A stretch of DNA of 64,000 bases from Acidobacteriota bacterium (lineage in GTDB: Bacteria; Acidobacteriota; Blastocatellia; RBC074). The notes under the pieces were generated by a model that did not search any database, was not told where the DNA came from, and saw only the letters and a program-made list of their open reading frames with translations. Made by a program: the position numbers and the translations under genes. Each line of letters opens with the position of its first letter. Position 1 is the first letter of the stretch. The stretch covers positions 113,394 to 177,393 of the forward strand of contig JAFDVL010000011.1 in assembly GCA_018268995.1 (NCBI GenBank), in the 5' to 3' direction. Positions 44,697 through 52,912 of this stretch are shown piece by piece.

Positions 44697-45377
44697 TCAA
44701 GCCGAAGAGGAAATGAAGGCATTGTGCTTAACGCAAGGCTGAGGTGCCCCTCCCCGTCCCGCCGCAGTGCTCGCCATTTCCACTTGGTCTAGGTTTACCT
44801 GCCCAATAACTTCGTAATACGCCGCACCTGCACAGGCACGACACAGCACGCTGTCGGCGGCTAAGACCTCGCGCCCGTCGTTGATCCCTTCGCCACAGCG
44901 ATCACAGGCGGCACGCGACAGCGGATGACCGGGGCGATCTGCCTCCGGCAAATTGATCTGTACGCGCTCGCAGCGAAAGAGACAGTCGTCGGGCAGCGTT
45001 TTGTAGGCGGCAAGCTGTTGTTCTTTTTTGGTCGAGAGATGCACAAAGATTTGGCGAGCCAGTTCGCGCGAGGATTCCAGCGCCACCAGGCGAACTGCCT
45101 CGCCGGTTTCTGTATTGAGAAACGTGGCGGCCAGCTTGCCGAAGTCTCGAAATTTGAGCGTGCGCTTGCCCAGACGGCATCCGGTCACAGTCGTGATGGC
45201 ATCAGCGGCGCAGCGGTCAATTTCGACGAAGACAATCAGGCGTTTGCTGCCTTTGGGTTCTGTGATTCCCACTGCCTGGCAACCGGCCATCGCCATCCTG
45301 ACGCCGAGGACTTGCCCCGGGCACATGTGACCGTGATTTTGTTCTGCTTCCGTCAAATAGTCGTTGAGTGTTTTCAT
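44697..45377 (-). CDS. FmdE-family protein with zinc-ribbon tail
   Basis: A 226-residue protein. Residues 1-140 are FmdE-like: [44 protein letters not shown]. Residues ~155-190 hold a CDRCGEGI ... CRACAG zinc knuckle. FmdE proteins are linked to molybdenum enzymes, originally formylmethanofuran dehydrogenase, and often stand alone next to Mo-cofactor genes. Here it closes the nar operon after mobB and a hemerythrin, so a role in Mo handling or insertion for nitrate reductase is likely. The ATG at 45377 has a perfect AGGAGG. Confidence 0.82.
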   Translation of the reverse strand: MKTLNDYLTEAEQNHGHMCPGQVLGVRMAMAGCQAVGITEPKGSKRLIVFVEIDRCAADAITTVTGCRLGKRTLKFRDFGKLAATFLNTETGEAVRLVALESSRELARQIFVHLSTKKEQQLAAYKTLPDDCLFRCERVQINLPEADRPGHPLSRAACDRCGEGINDGREVLAADSVLCRACAGAAYYEVIGQVNLDQVEMASTAAGRGGAPQPCVKHNAFISSSA

Positions 45378-45400
45378 CTTTCCTCCTGCCTTGTGCGCCA

Positions 45401-45504
45401 CTCAGAGAGCGCAAGCGTCTCGCTTGCTGTCGGCTTGGAAAGGATCGCCGAGAGAAAACGCATCGCTTCTCATACCAGCAAGCGAGGCGTTTACGCTCTC
45501 TGAG
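45401..45504. repeat. 29-bp inverted repeat around the hemerythrin/fmdE junction
   Basis: The segments 45401-45429 and 45476-45504 are reverse complements with 26 of 29 matches (starting CTCAGAGAGCG, ending CGCTTGCTG). The right arm covers the end of the hemerythrin gene, including its stop, and the left arm abuts the fmdE leader. RNA from here would form a large hairpin between the two genes. Confidence 0.65.
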
Positions 45505-45967
45505 CGCAGATAGCTGTCAGGCAACGGGCAATTAAGTCGCGGCGTTCGGCTTCGCCTGTGACGCGGTCAAGCGCCGGGAAAAAGAGATTGCGTTCGCGCT
45601 GATCGTGATGCAGGCACAGATTTTTGTACATCGCCTCTTCATCAAACAGCGCCAGCACACGGCGCGGCAGATTCGTGCGGTCATGGCTCATTTCCGCCAG
45701 CGTCGCCGCAAAGCGCGTCAGGAACTCCCGCATGCGTTGATGTTCGCCGGTAAAAAATTCCGGCGGGCCGCCTGGAATTTTTCCGGCACGCGCATAGACC
45801 GGCAGTAACAATTCTTCTTCCACCTGCATGTGAATGTGCAGTTGGCATTCGTAAAATCTCAATCGCTCTGCGGCCAGTTCAATATCGAGTTGCAAGAGCG
45901 CCTCCTGATGTTGCAGGAACAAATCATCGAGATACTCGTGGATTTTCAGCACTTCCAGAAAACTCAT
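45491..45967 (-). CDS. Hemerythrin-domain protein of the nar operon
   Basis: A 158-residue helical protein: LQHQEALLQLDIE, HIHMQVEEELLLPVYA, GEHQRMREFLTRF and CLHHDQRERNLFFPAL supply the His/Glu di-iron set of hemerythrins. It starts immediately after the mobB stop (gap 0), so it is translated from the nar transcript. It probably buffers NO or repairs iron-sulfur clusters damaged by NO. Its 3' end is formed by an inverted-repeat arm that contributes the last codons. Confidence 0.85.
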   Translation of the reverse strand: MSFLEVLKIHEYLDDLFLQHQEALLQLDIELAAERLRFYECQLHIHMQVEEELLLPVYARAGKIPGGPPEFFTGEHQRMREFLTRFAATLAEMSHDRTNLPRRVLALFDEEAMYKNLCLHHDQRERNLFFPALDRVTGEAERRDLIARCLTAICAQRA

Positions 45968-46540
45968 CTACGTTTGTTCTTTCCACTCCGTCGCTTCTGA
46001 CGGTGAGATAGCCGCTGTCTTCGGCAGGAGAAATTCTTTTTCCACGAGCGAGGTCAGGTCGTCCAACTGGTCAAACTCGAACTGCGCGACAGACAGGTTT
46101 TCACGCTTTGTTCCGACCAATGCGATGACCGCGTCCTCCAGGTTCACGCGCTCGTCCTCCAGTCGCGCGCAACTCGTCACCAGAATTTTCGGATGCGGCT
46201 CCCAACTGTAACCTTCTGCCAACAGGATGTCGGCGTCGCACACATATTGCGCACAGATTTGCTCCAACGTGAGCGGATGCGCAGGTGTAACGACCGCGCC
46301 GAGTTGCTGCCGATTCGACATAATCGTCGTCACTGCGCCAGCCTGTTTGTGCTGCCACGAATCTTTGCCTTCGACATCGAGTTGGAAATCGTCGTGGCAA
46401 TGTTTGGCCGCTGCGACGCGCCAACCGCGTGCGGTCAAGCGTGCAATCAATTCCGTCGTACAGTGCGTCTTGCCAGAGTTGGAATAACCGACAATCGTAA
46501 CAATGGGAAGGCGTCGCATTTTTACTTGCAATTTCAGCAT
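45968..46540 (-). CDS. mobB: MobB-like molybdopterin-guanine dinucleotide biosynthesis adaptor
   Basis: A 190-residue P-loop GTPase: VTIVGYSNSGKTHCTTELIARL is the Walker A, followed by RVAAAKHCHDDFQLDVEGKDSWQHKQAGA and LLAEGYSWEPHPKILV, all MobB signatures. It helps make bis-MGD, the cofactor of NarG. The ATG at 46540 overlaps the narK stop by one base (TGATG). The frame extends upstream, but only inside narK. Its presence in the operon ties cofactor supply to nitrate-reductase synthesis. Confidence 0.9.
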   Translation of the reverse strand: MLKLQVKMRRLPIVTIVGYSNSGKTHCTTELIARLTARGWRVAAAKHCHDDFQLDVEGKDSWQHKQAGAVTTIMSNRQQLGAVVTPAHPLTLEQICAQYVCDADILLAEGYSWEPHPKILVTSCARLEDERVNLEDAVIALVGTKRENLSVAQFEFDQLDDLTSLVEKEFLLPKTAAISPSEATEWKEQT

Positions 46541-47712
46541 CAGAACCTTTCGATAGCAGTGCGCGATTGCTTGCCACGCAGCTTGAAGAACGTGCGCCAG
46601 TTGATCAACCAGCATAGCAGCGCAAAGCAAGAGAGAAAAATAAAGCCCAGCGTATACGATTCGGTTTGTGCGCGAATTATGCCCAGCGCCAGCGGCGGAA
46701 AGAAGCCGCCCAGTCCGCCCATCGCGCCGACCAGTCCAGTCACGGTTCCCGTCTCGCGTGGAAAATATTCAGGGACGAGCCGGAAAACCGCGCCATTGCC
46801 TGCGCCCAGCATCGCGGCACTGCCCAGTGCGCCAATCGTGAATAACACCATGCTGTCGGAAGTCAAACCGAGCGCCAGCACAGCCAGCAGGCTGAACACG
46901 ATCAGTAGAACCTGTGCGCCGCCATAGCGATCCGCCAGCCAGCCGCCCAACGGACGCATCAACGTGGCCAGCAAAACGAAGCCTGCCACGCGTGCTCCCG
47001 CATCCATCGGCGTCAGCGCGAAAATGTCTTTCAGTAAAATCGGCAGATAAATTCCCAGCGCCACAAATCCGCCGAAGGTTTGGAAGTAAAGAATCGCCAA
47101 CACCCACGCCAGCGGTTCACCTCGCAGCACACTGAAATATTCCCGCAACGGCTTCGGCTGAAGACGGACCGGGGCATCGCGCGCGAAGAGCAAAAAGATC
47201 ACGCCCCACACTCCGGCCAGCGCCCCGAATAATACAAACGGCAACCGCCAATCGCTCGCCATTGCCACCAGCGCCGGAGCGCCGAAGACCGCGATGGATT
47301 GCCCGATGTTGCCCATCCCATAAATGCCGAGTGCCGTCCCTTGCTGATGCGCCGGAAACCATTTGGAAGTGAACGCCACGCCGATAGAAAAACTCGCGCC
47401 AGCAAAGCCGAGCAAAAAAGCCCACGCGAGCAACGACTGGTAAGAATACGAAAAACAAACGCCAATCGCAGGAATCAGACAGAACAGCAACAAGACGCCA
47501 AAGACGACGCGCCCGCCGTAACGATCCGCCAGAATTCCCATCAACAAGCGTCCAATTGAGCCGAGCAGCACGGGAACGGCAATGAGTACCGAAGTCTGCA
47601 CGGGCGACAGGTGATACATCTCCCGGAATTGCGGAGCCAGCGCCCCAATCAAGCCCCAGACGGCAAAGGTGAGGCCGAACGCTATCGTGGCTAATCCGAG
47701 TGCCCGTTTCAT
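46540..47712 (-). CDS. narK: NarK nitrate/nitrite transporter of the nar operon
   Basis: A 390-residue 12-helix major facilitator. The nitrate signatures GVAFTSKWFPAHQQGTALGIYGMGNIGQS and [38 protein letters not shown] are intact. It is paralogous to the narK at 33217-34419. It lies after a small ferredoxin gene and before mobB in the nar operon, with a GAGG ribosome site. It probably exchanges nitrate for nitrite during respiration. Confidence 0.93.
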   Translation of the reverse strand: MKRALGLATIAFGLTFAVWGLIGALAPQFREMYHLSPVQTSVLIAVPVLLGSIGRLLMGILADRYGGRVVFGVLLLFCLIPAIGVCFSYSYQSLLAWAFLLGFAGASFSIGVAFTSKWFPAHQQGTALGIYGMGNIGQSIAVFGAPALVAMASDWRLPFVLFGALAGVWGVIFLLFARDAPVRLQPKPLREYFSVLRGEPLAWVLAILYFQTFGGFVALGIYLPILLKDIFALTPMDAGARVAGFVLLATLMRPLGGWLADRYGGAQVLLIVFSLLAVLALGLTSDSMVLFTIGALGSAAMLGAGNGAVFRLVPEYFPRETGTVTGLVGAMGGLGGFFPPLALGIIRAQTESYTLGFIFLSCFALLCWLINWRTFFKLRGKQSRTAIERF

Positions 47713-47764
47713 TTTCGTTACCTCGCAGCAGGGATTCTAGCTCATAACAACTACTGCAATGTGC

Positions 47765-48010
47765 TCAAGCGGCGCGCCATTTTCCTCTGCTTTCATCGCC
47801 CTGAGTAGCGAGCCACGCCATCTGAATTGCTCCCGTTGGACAAGGCGCAATGCAGTGCTCTTCGCTTCCACACCGGTCTACGCTGGTCAGAACCGCGATA
47901 TTGTCAATCACTTCCAGACAGCCCGGCCCGCACGCATCCACACACAACTGACAACCATCGCAGAGTTCTTCCGTCACCACCGGAAGCCATTTCAGTTTGC
48001 TTTGGCTCAT
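47765..48010 (-). CDS. Small 4Fe-4S ferredoxin-like protein
   Basis: An 81-residue protein with CDGCQLCVDACGPGCLEV and CGSEEHCIAPCPTGAI, enough for two iron-sulfur clusters of the 2[4Fe-4S] or dicluster type. The second motif is unusual (CGSEEHCIAPC). It lies between narI and narK in the nar operon; such a ferredoxin is not a standard Nar subunit, so it may supply electrons to a maturation or repair step. Confidence 0.8.
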   Translation of the reverse strand: MSQSKLKWLPVVTEELCDGCQLCVDACGPGCLEVIDNIAVLTSVDRCGSEEHCIAPCPTGAIQMAWLATQGDESRGKWRAA

Positions 48011-48019
48011 GGCTTGTCG

Positions 48020-48787
48020 TTACCTCGTAAATGCTGGTCGTCCTTCCACGGGTTGTTGACTGGTTGCGGCAGCGTCAACCGGGCGAAAAACTGGGAGCGG
48101 AGATTGGGCAATCACTTTTTTCCGATCCCGATTCCAGATCACCAGTTGATACGGTCGCCACAAATAATTCAGGGGAATGACGAACATGTGAACCAGCCGG
48201 GAAAAGGGAATCAGCGCGACCATCAGCCAGGCGCAAAAGATATGCGTTTTGATGACCCAGGGCAGCGGCGTGATCTTCGTGATGTCTGGTTGCAAGAGAA
48301 ACAGCGAACGCAAATACGGCACTGCCGACGCCGCAAACCACGACGAACCCCAGCGATAAAACAGCGCCGTGTACACACCCATTACAACGAGCACCAGCAG
48401 CAGCGCCAACACGACGACATCCATCGGCGAAGTCACCACACGAATGCGCGGCGTCGTGAAGCGACGAACGATCAGCGCGATGATTCCCGTCAGCGCTAAC
48501 AGCCCCATCAACAGTGCTGTGCTTTCCAGAATGTAAAGCCGCACGGGTACGCCATTGAACCAGAGCACGCCCGCCGGAAACAGAAAGCCAATCAAATGCC
48601 CCGTCAATGCGCCGAGGATTCCAATATGCCAGGCGACCGAGCCATAGAAGAGTTTGTTGCTCTCCAGAAACTGTGAAGACAAGCTGGAATAGCTGAAGCC
48701 CTTCTTCACGTACCGCTGGATGGAAACGAGGATCGCCAGCACCAATGCGATGTAGGGAAAGATGATGAAAAGCAAGGTATCGAGCAT
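48020..48787 (-). CDS. narI: Respiratory nitrate reductase gamma subunit (cytochrome b)
   Basis: A 255-residue protein with five membrane helices. Haem-ligand His residues are seen in WHIGILGALTGHLIGF, KTHIFCAWLM and RLVHMFVIP. It oxidises quinol in the membrane and passes electrons to NarH. The ATG at 48787 has AGGAG about 10 nt upstream; 19 extra in-frame residues further up come from the repeat element. The gene is separated from narJ by the 186-bp inverted repeat. Confidence 0.92.
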   Translation of the reverse strand: MLDTLLFIIFPYIALVLAILVSIQRYVKKGFSYSSLSSQFLESNKLFYGSVAWHIGILGALTGHLIGFLFPAGVLWFNGVPVRLYILESTALLMGLLALTGIIALIVRRFTTPRIRVVTSPMDVVVLALLLVLVVMGVYTALFYRWGSSWFAASAVPYLRSLFLLQPDITKITPLPWVIKTHIFCAWLMVALIPFSRLVHMFVIPLNYLWRPYQLVIWNRDRKKVIAQSPLPVFRPVDAAATSQQPVEGRPAFTR

Positions 48788-48810
48788 AAGGATTTTTCTC
48801 CTCGGAAAAA

Positions 48811-48996
48811 GATGCCGGATGCTAGATGCTAGATGTATTGACAACTTAGGTTAGAAACCTATGCGGAGCAACAAACAAGATGTTTGTTGTACATTGACTG
48901 CGAAGAGGTAGCGCAAACATCCTGTTTGCGCCTCCAACTTAACTTGGCAATACAGCTAGATGCTAGCTTTTTTCTTAGCATCTAGCATCCGGCATC
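48811..48996. repeat. 186-bp nested inverted repeat between narJ and narI
   Basis: The outer arms 48811-48831 and 48976-48996 are perfect 21-bp reverse complements built from GATGCTAGATGC words. Inside, a second imperfect arm pair (GTATTG...CAATAC) encloses three small hairpins: TAGGTT-AGA-AACCTA, CAAACA-AGA-TGTTTG and GCGCAAACA-TCC-TGTTTGCGC (48911-48931). The right part encodes the last residues of NarJ. It looks like a composite REP/BIME-type or MITE-type element. Confidence 0.7.
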
Positions 48997-49531
48997 TAGC
49001 ATCTGCTTTGCAGCATTGCTCATCGCCGACTTCAGCTTTCACCGCATCGCTGACAAGGCGAATAAGCGGGCTGTAGGGATTATTACTTTCCTGCAAGGCC
49101 GCGTGCATTTTGCTGAGTGCAGGCAACAGACAGACCACCATTAAATCGTGGCGCAATTCTTCATCGCTCAGCCTGGGAAGCAGGCGCAACAGCACTGGCA
49201 GATAATCTGGCAACTGCTGCGTCTGTCCCAGTGCGTGGGGGGATTCAGTTTCGCGCAGATGGGCGAGGAAAAAGCCGCGCCGATAATCTTCGCCGAACAA
49301 GTGATGCCCGACTTCGAGCGCACAGACCGGATTGAGGTCAAACGTTTGCGTGTACAGTTCCTGGAGCGCGAACAGCGTGAAGTCGTCGGTGCGCCGACAG
49401 AATTCTTCGTAGCGCGCCAACTGTTCCGGCGGCTCTGCCCTCAGGCTTTGTCGGCACGCGGCCAGTCGTTCTTCCCAGTCCTGGCCGGGATATTCAAGCA
49501 GATTCGCTAAAGCTTCATGGAGATGTAGCAC
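48956..49531 (-). CDS. narJ: Nitrate reductase assembly chaperone (delta subunit)
   Basis: A 191-residue TorD/NarJ-type helical chaperone: LANLLEYPGQDWEERL, TQTFDLNPVCALEVGHHLFGEDYRRGFFLAHL and LPDYLPVLLRLLPRLSDEEL. It holds NarG during Mo-cofactor insertion and is not part of the final enzyme. The start is a GTG with AGGA at 8 nt. The last ~15 residues, with CC and CR-rich sequence, are encoded by the arm of the inverted repeat, so the natural C-terminus may have been replaced. Confidence 0.9.
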   Translation of the reverse strand: MLHLHEALANLLEYPGQDWEERLAACRQSLRAEPPEQLARYEEFCRRTDDFTLFALQELYTQTFDLNPVCALEVGHHLFGEDYRRGFFLAHLRETESPHALGQTQQLPDYLPVLLRLLPRLSDEELRHDLMVVCLLPALSKMHAALQESNNPYSPLIRLVSDAVKAEVGDEQCCKADARCRMLDAKKKASI

Positions 49532-49550
49532 AACGCTTTCCTTTCATTTG

Positions 49551-51044
49551 TTAAGCTCCACGCGCAGGAGCTTCGCGGAAACCAAGTCCGGCGACGCCTT
49601 TCTCTTCCCATAAATCTTCGCGCAGCATTTGCAAGGCTTCTTCGCGGTGCATGGGCGGAATAACGAAGCGGTCGTCCATCGTCGGCAACGAAGTCAGGCG
49701 ATAAATCTGCTCGGCCTCTTCGGCGGTCATATTCACCTGCGCCAATGCCTGCCTGACCATCTCCGGGTTCAAATCGCCGACCGTGTCCTGCCGTTTGAAA
49801 AGCCGCACGGCATATTGTTTTTTCAGCGTGTAGCGCACGGGATTGTCGTTTCCGCCTGCGAACAAACGTGCGAAGTAATGCAGCGGCAAACGCGCTTTCT
49901 CAATCGGCGCAAACAACTCTTCATTCGACGAGTCGTACACGCCGTTGTCCGTATTCGCCATCACCGGCAACAGCGGCGGCACGTAATAAAGCATCGGCAG
50001 CGTGCGGAATTCAGGATGCAGCGGCAACGCCATCTTCCACGTTTTGACGTAGCGATAGACTGGCGAACGTTCGCACACTTCCAGCGTCCGTTCATCAATG
50101 CCGTTCTTGATCGCGGCTGCACGCACCGTTGGGTCTTTTGGATCGAGAATCAAATCACGCTGTGCATCTACGAGTTGATCGTCCGGCACGTTGAGCGCCT
50201 CAGTGATTCGGCTCGCGTCGTAAAGCAAGCCGCCGAGATAGCGAATGCGTCCGACGCACGAATGAAAGCACGCCGGAGCCTGCCCGGTTTCCAGACGCGG
50301 GAAGCACAAAATACATTTCTCCGATTTGCCCGTTGACCAGTTGTAATACGTCTTTTTGTACGGACACGCCGTGATGCACATGCGCCACGCGCGACAACGC
50401 TCCTGATTGAGCAGCACGATGCCGTCTTCGCCGCGTTTGTACAGCGCGCCCGAAGGACACGCCGCGACGCAGGCCGGATTGACGCAGTGGTTGCAGATGC
50501 GCGGCAGATAAAAGAACACCAGCCGATCCAACTCGAAGACCTGCGCGCGTTCCGCTTCCGTCAACGCCGCCCAGTTCGGATCATTCGCAGCATAGACGGG
50601 CGAACCTCCGAGATCGTCGTCCCAGTTGGGGCCGGCTTCGATGTCAATGTATTTGCCCGTGACCATCGAAATCGGACGCGCCGTCGGCTGATCGTCGCCC
50701 GCAGGTGAATCAAACAGGTCTTCGTACTTGTACGTCCAAGGTTCGTAGTAATCATCCATCTTCGGCAAATGCGGATTGTGGAAGATGTTCAGCACACGCA
50801 ATTCGCGGCGACCCATTTTCAAATCCGGTTGGCCATTCTTCTGTTCCCAGCCGCCGTAATATTTCTGCTGGTCTTCCCACGCTGTCGGGTAGCCTGTGCC
50901 GGGCTTGGTCTCGACATTGTTCCACCACATATATTCCGCGCCTTTGCGATCCGTCCAGACGTTCTTGCAGGCAATCGAACACGTATGACAGCCGATACAT
51001 TTGTCCAGATGAAAGACCATCGCAATTTGTAAGCGAACGTCCAT
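49551..51044 (-). CDS. narH: Respiratory nitrate reductase beta subunit (iron-sulfur)
   Basis: A 497-residue protein with the four NarH cysteine groups: CIGCHTCSIACKNVW (from residue 16), CNHCVNPACVAACPSGALYKR, CRAWRMCITACPYKK (the Trp marks the 3Fe-4S site) and CILCFPRLETGQAPACFHSC. It carries electrons from NarI haems to NarG. The ATG at 51044 has AGGAG; the upstream open frame is only palindrome sequence. It is separated from narG by a thioesterase gene and the AT-rich module, an unusual break in a normally contiguous pair. Confidence 0.95.
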   Translation of the reverse strand: MDVRLQIAMVFHLDKCIGCHTCSIACKNVWTDRKGAEYMWWNNVETKPGTGYPTAWEDQQKYYGGWEQKNGQPDLKMGRRELRVLNIFHNPHLPKMDDYYEPWTYKYEDLFDSPAGDDQPTARPISMVTGKYIDIEAGPNWDDDLGGSPVYAANDPNWAALTEAERAQVFELDRLVFFYLPRICNHCVNPACVAACPSGALYKRGEDGIVLLNQERCRAWRMCITACPYKKTYYNWSTGKSEKCILCFPRLETGQAPACFHSCVGRIRYLGGLLYDASRITEALNVPDDQLVDAQRDLILDPKDPTVRAAAIKNGIDERTLEVCERSPVYRYVKTWKMALPLHPEFRTLPMLYYVPPLLPVMANTDNGVYDSSNEELFAPIEKARLPLHYFARLFAGGNDNPVRYTLKKQYAVRLFKRQDTVGDLNPEMVRQALAQVNMTAEEAEQIYRLTSLPTMDDRFVIPPMHREEALQMLREDLWEEKGVAGLGFREAPARGA

Positions 51045-51062
51045 AATGAATCTCCTCAAAAA

Positions 51063-51137
51063 ATGTACAACAGGCGGCTCGCCTGTCGAGTTTTCACGCC
51101 TTCCCGCGCGGCGACAGGCGAGCCGCCTGTCGTACAT
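51063..51137. repeat. 26-bp inverted repeat before narH
   Basis: The arms 51063-51088 and 51112-51137 are reverse complements with one mismatch (core ACAGGCGGCTCGCCTGT, itself nearly palindromic). The 23-bp loop contains CCCGCGCGGC. It lies between the thioesterase stop (51146) and the narH start. Such GGCTCGCC palindromes are typical of REP-type repeats; copy number elsewhere in the genome cannot be seen here. Confidence 0.7.
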
Positions 51138-51145
51138 CGCTCACG

Positions 51146-51574
51146 CTATTCGTCGCCAGGCATAACCACCACCATCGTGGCGCTGGCCTTTGCGACCAGG
51201 CGTTCTTCGCCCTCTGATTCGCAAAACACTTCTGATTCGGCGAAGGAAAATCGCCGTCCGGGTTTGATGACTTTCGCCTGGCAACGCAGCCGCTCACCAC
51301 GCGCCGGACGCAGCAAACTCAACTTGAATTCGGCAGTCAGCACGGAACTGCCCGAACTGACCAACATAAAGGCCGCCGCCCCTGCCGTGTGATCTGCCAG
51401 CGTGGCGAGTACACCCGCATGCACAAAACCATGTTGTTGCAAGTGGCGCGGCTCAATCGCAAGCGTGGTGACGCAATCGCCCGGTGCAAGCGATTGCAAC
51501 TCCATCCCCAAATCGGCAATGAAGGGAGCACGCCGAAACATTTCCTTCAGTGTTTTGAGATCGGTTTCACGCAT
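51146..51574 (-). CDS. PaaI-type hotdog thioesterase
   Basis: A 142-residue single hotdog-fold protein: GMELQSLAPGDCVTTLAI, then the catalytic-region motif HGFVHAGVLATLADHTAGAAAF, and a strand SVLTAEFKLSLLRPARG. It should hydrolyse a small acyl- or aryl-CoA. It lies between the AT-rich module and narH in the nar direction. PaaI-type genes are occasional passengers in nar operons, and no role in nitrate reduction is established. The ATG at 51574 lacks a good ribosome site, perhaps because the original upstream sequence was displaced by the module. Confidence 0.82.
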   Translation of the reverse strand: MRETDLKTLKEMFRRAPFIADLGMELQSLAPGDCVTTLAIEPRHLQQHGFVHAGVLATLADHTAGAAAFMLVSSGSSVLTAEFKLSLLRPARGERLRCQAKVIKPGRRFSFAESEVFCESEGEERLVAKASATMVVVMPGDE

Positions 51575-51626
51575 ACGATTTACGCTGACTACCAAATGAG
51601 TTACACACAGAATATGTATGGCATCC

Positions 51627-52154
51627 TTATACAGGGGGATTACCGTCAGGGGGCTTACTGTCGGCTTTTAACGCGAGCACCACAGTGACGCCACCAAGTA
51701 CTGCACCAAGGAACAACGCTATTACCGTTCGGTTGATTGGATTTAGGTCAGGGAAAACTGCATCAAAAGCTGTCGCGCGCTGTAACATTGTCCACCCGAC
51801 GAATGCCAATGGAGCAATACTGGCGCGGCAGCAATCCCATTTGTCCCATTTGCCGCCCATGTAGCGCGGGATTGAATATAAGATAATGGATAAAATGAGT
51901 AAGCCCCAGAAGGAGTAGCTCAGGGTATCTACAGCCTCTTGCGCAATGGTTGTTGTCGTACCCTTTCCATTTGTTACCTCTGTCTTAGTTGTCGTGGCGA
52001 TTATTAGTCCATGCAGACTAAGCACTTCCGACGGCACTAATGCTGCGAAGGCATCAATATATGTTCTTACCCCAGGATTCTGCGTGGATGTACTCTGTCC
52101 TGAGTCAGCAGACTCGCGCTTATTGGTAAGTTGTGCATAAGCAAGTGTACTCAT
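51627..52154 (-). CDS. Membrane protein of the AT-rich module, unknown function
   Basis: A 175-residue protein. A Ser/Thr/Gln-rich N-terminus is followed by VRTYIDAFAALVPSEVLSLHGLII, a conserved-looking segment seen in uncharacterised membrane proteins, then helices at ~80-98 (YSFWGLLILSIILYSIP), ~110-127 and ~140-163. The last gene of the module in the direction of transcription. It could be the membrane effector or anchor of the three-gene set, but this is inference. Ribosome site GAGGG. Confidence 0.65.
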   Translation of the reverse strand: MSTLAYAQLTNKRESADSGQSTSTQNPGVRTYIDAFAALVPSEVLSLHGLIIATTTKTEVTNGKGTTTTIAQEAVDTLSYSFWGLLILSIILYSIPRYMGGKWDKWDCCRASIAPLAFVGWTMLQRATAFDAVFPDLNPINRTVIALFLGAVLGGVTVVLALKADSKPPDGNPPV

Positions 52155-52197
52155 AAGTAACCCTCAGATGGTAGGCAGAACCGAACTTCTGTAAGTA

Positions 52198-52410
52198 TCA
52201 GTATCTTGATTGAACAGCTTCAATAACTTTGATGGCGCGTATCCTTGAAGTTCCATGGGCAATATAGTAGCCATACTCTTCTCCTTGATGGTTTGGACTC
52301 CAGGGGGCGGTTTTAATCAGGCTGTAGTTGCCGAATGCTCGGAGTAATCGTAGGGCAGTGGCACCTGATTTGGCTTTCCTTGACCTGATCGACCATCTTG
52401 TCAATAGCAT
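52198..52410 (-). CDS. Possible small gene or frameshifted extension in the AT-rich module
   Basis: A 70-codon frame overlapping the end of the 52313-52897 gene in another frame and filling the gap before the membrane gene. Its last ~35 residues (PNHQGEEYGYYIAHGTSRIRA) look protein-like, while the start has no ribosome site of its own. It may be the true C-terminus of the 52313-52897 product after a frameshift, either an error or programmed, or noise. Confidence 0.3.
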   Translation of the reverse strand: MLLTRWSIRSRKAKSGATALRLLRAFGNYSLIKTAPWSPNHQGEEYGYYIAHGTSRIRAIKVIEAVQSRY

Positions 52411-52897
52411 GCAACATCATCAAATCTGTTCCTAATTTTACAGCTTCAACTCCCGCAGCAAAACGACCTCTTGTAATAAGGGTTGTAACGACTTTGGCAG
52501 TTCCTTGGTAGATAACCTGTTGCATATTAGTATCGGTAAGGCTGTTCAATTCTGTAAATGTATTTGGGTCAACTTTACATAAGACAGAGCAACGAGTTGA
52601 TTTATTTTCGGCCCCCGCAATACTACAAGTTCGCTCTGATTCACCTTTTTTTAGTTGTAATCGTTCATCAAGTTCAACTCTTGAACTGCCCTTATCGTGC
52701 CTCCCGCTAGTTCCCTCACATTGAGGAGGTCTTTCAATCCTACTTCCACTCCATTCTTTTTCACACCGTGGAGATCTCTCTACTCCATTTCTTCCGGCCT
52801 CAGACTTGGGAGAACCGTCGGCATCCCGATCCTTAGATCTGTCAGTTTTTGCCGGTTCTTTCTCTTTTGTTGGTTCTTTTTCTTTGATATCTTTCAT
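52313..52897 (-). CDS. Charged protein of the AT-rich module, unknown function
   Basis: A 194-residue protein. The first ~95 residues are low-complexity and highly charged, rich in Lys, Glu, Arg, Asp and Ser with repeated EKEPTKEKEP-like and RSPRCEKEW-like segments, probably disordered. The last ~100 residues are helical (TNMQQVIYQGTAKVVTTLITRGRFAAGVEAVK). The ATG at 52897 has a good GAGG site; the previous gene stops 15 nt upstream. I do not recognise a family. Confidence 0.6.
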   Translation of the reverse strand: MKDIKEKEPTKEKEPAKTDRSKDRDADGSPKSEAGRNGVERSPRCEKEWSGSRIERPPQCEGTSGRHDKGSSRVELDERLQLKKGESERTCSIAGAENKSTRCSVLCKVDPNTFTELNSLTDTNMQQVIYQGTAKVVTTLITRGRFAAGVEAVKLGTDLMMLHAIDKMVDQVKESQIRCHCPTITPSIRQLQPD

Positions 52898-52912
52898 GCT
52901 AAACCTCAAAAA

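Noticed and set aside
51045..51137. Upstream extension of narH by 31 residues
   Set aside because: The extra codons are the inverted repeat; the ATG at 51044 has a strong AGGAG and the conserved NarH start follows.
51063..51392. Plus-strand open frame across the narH leader palindrome
   Set aside because: It arises from the palindrome (same peptide RRLACR on both strands) and overlaps the thioesterase gene antisense.
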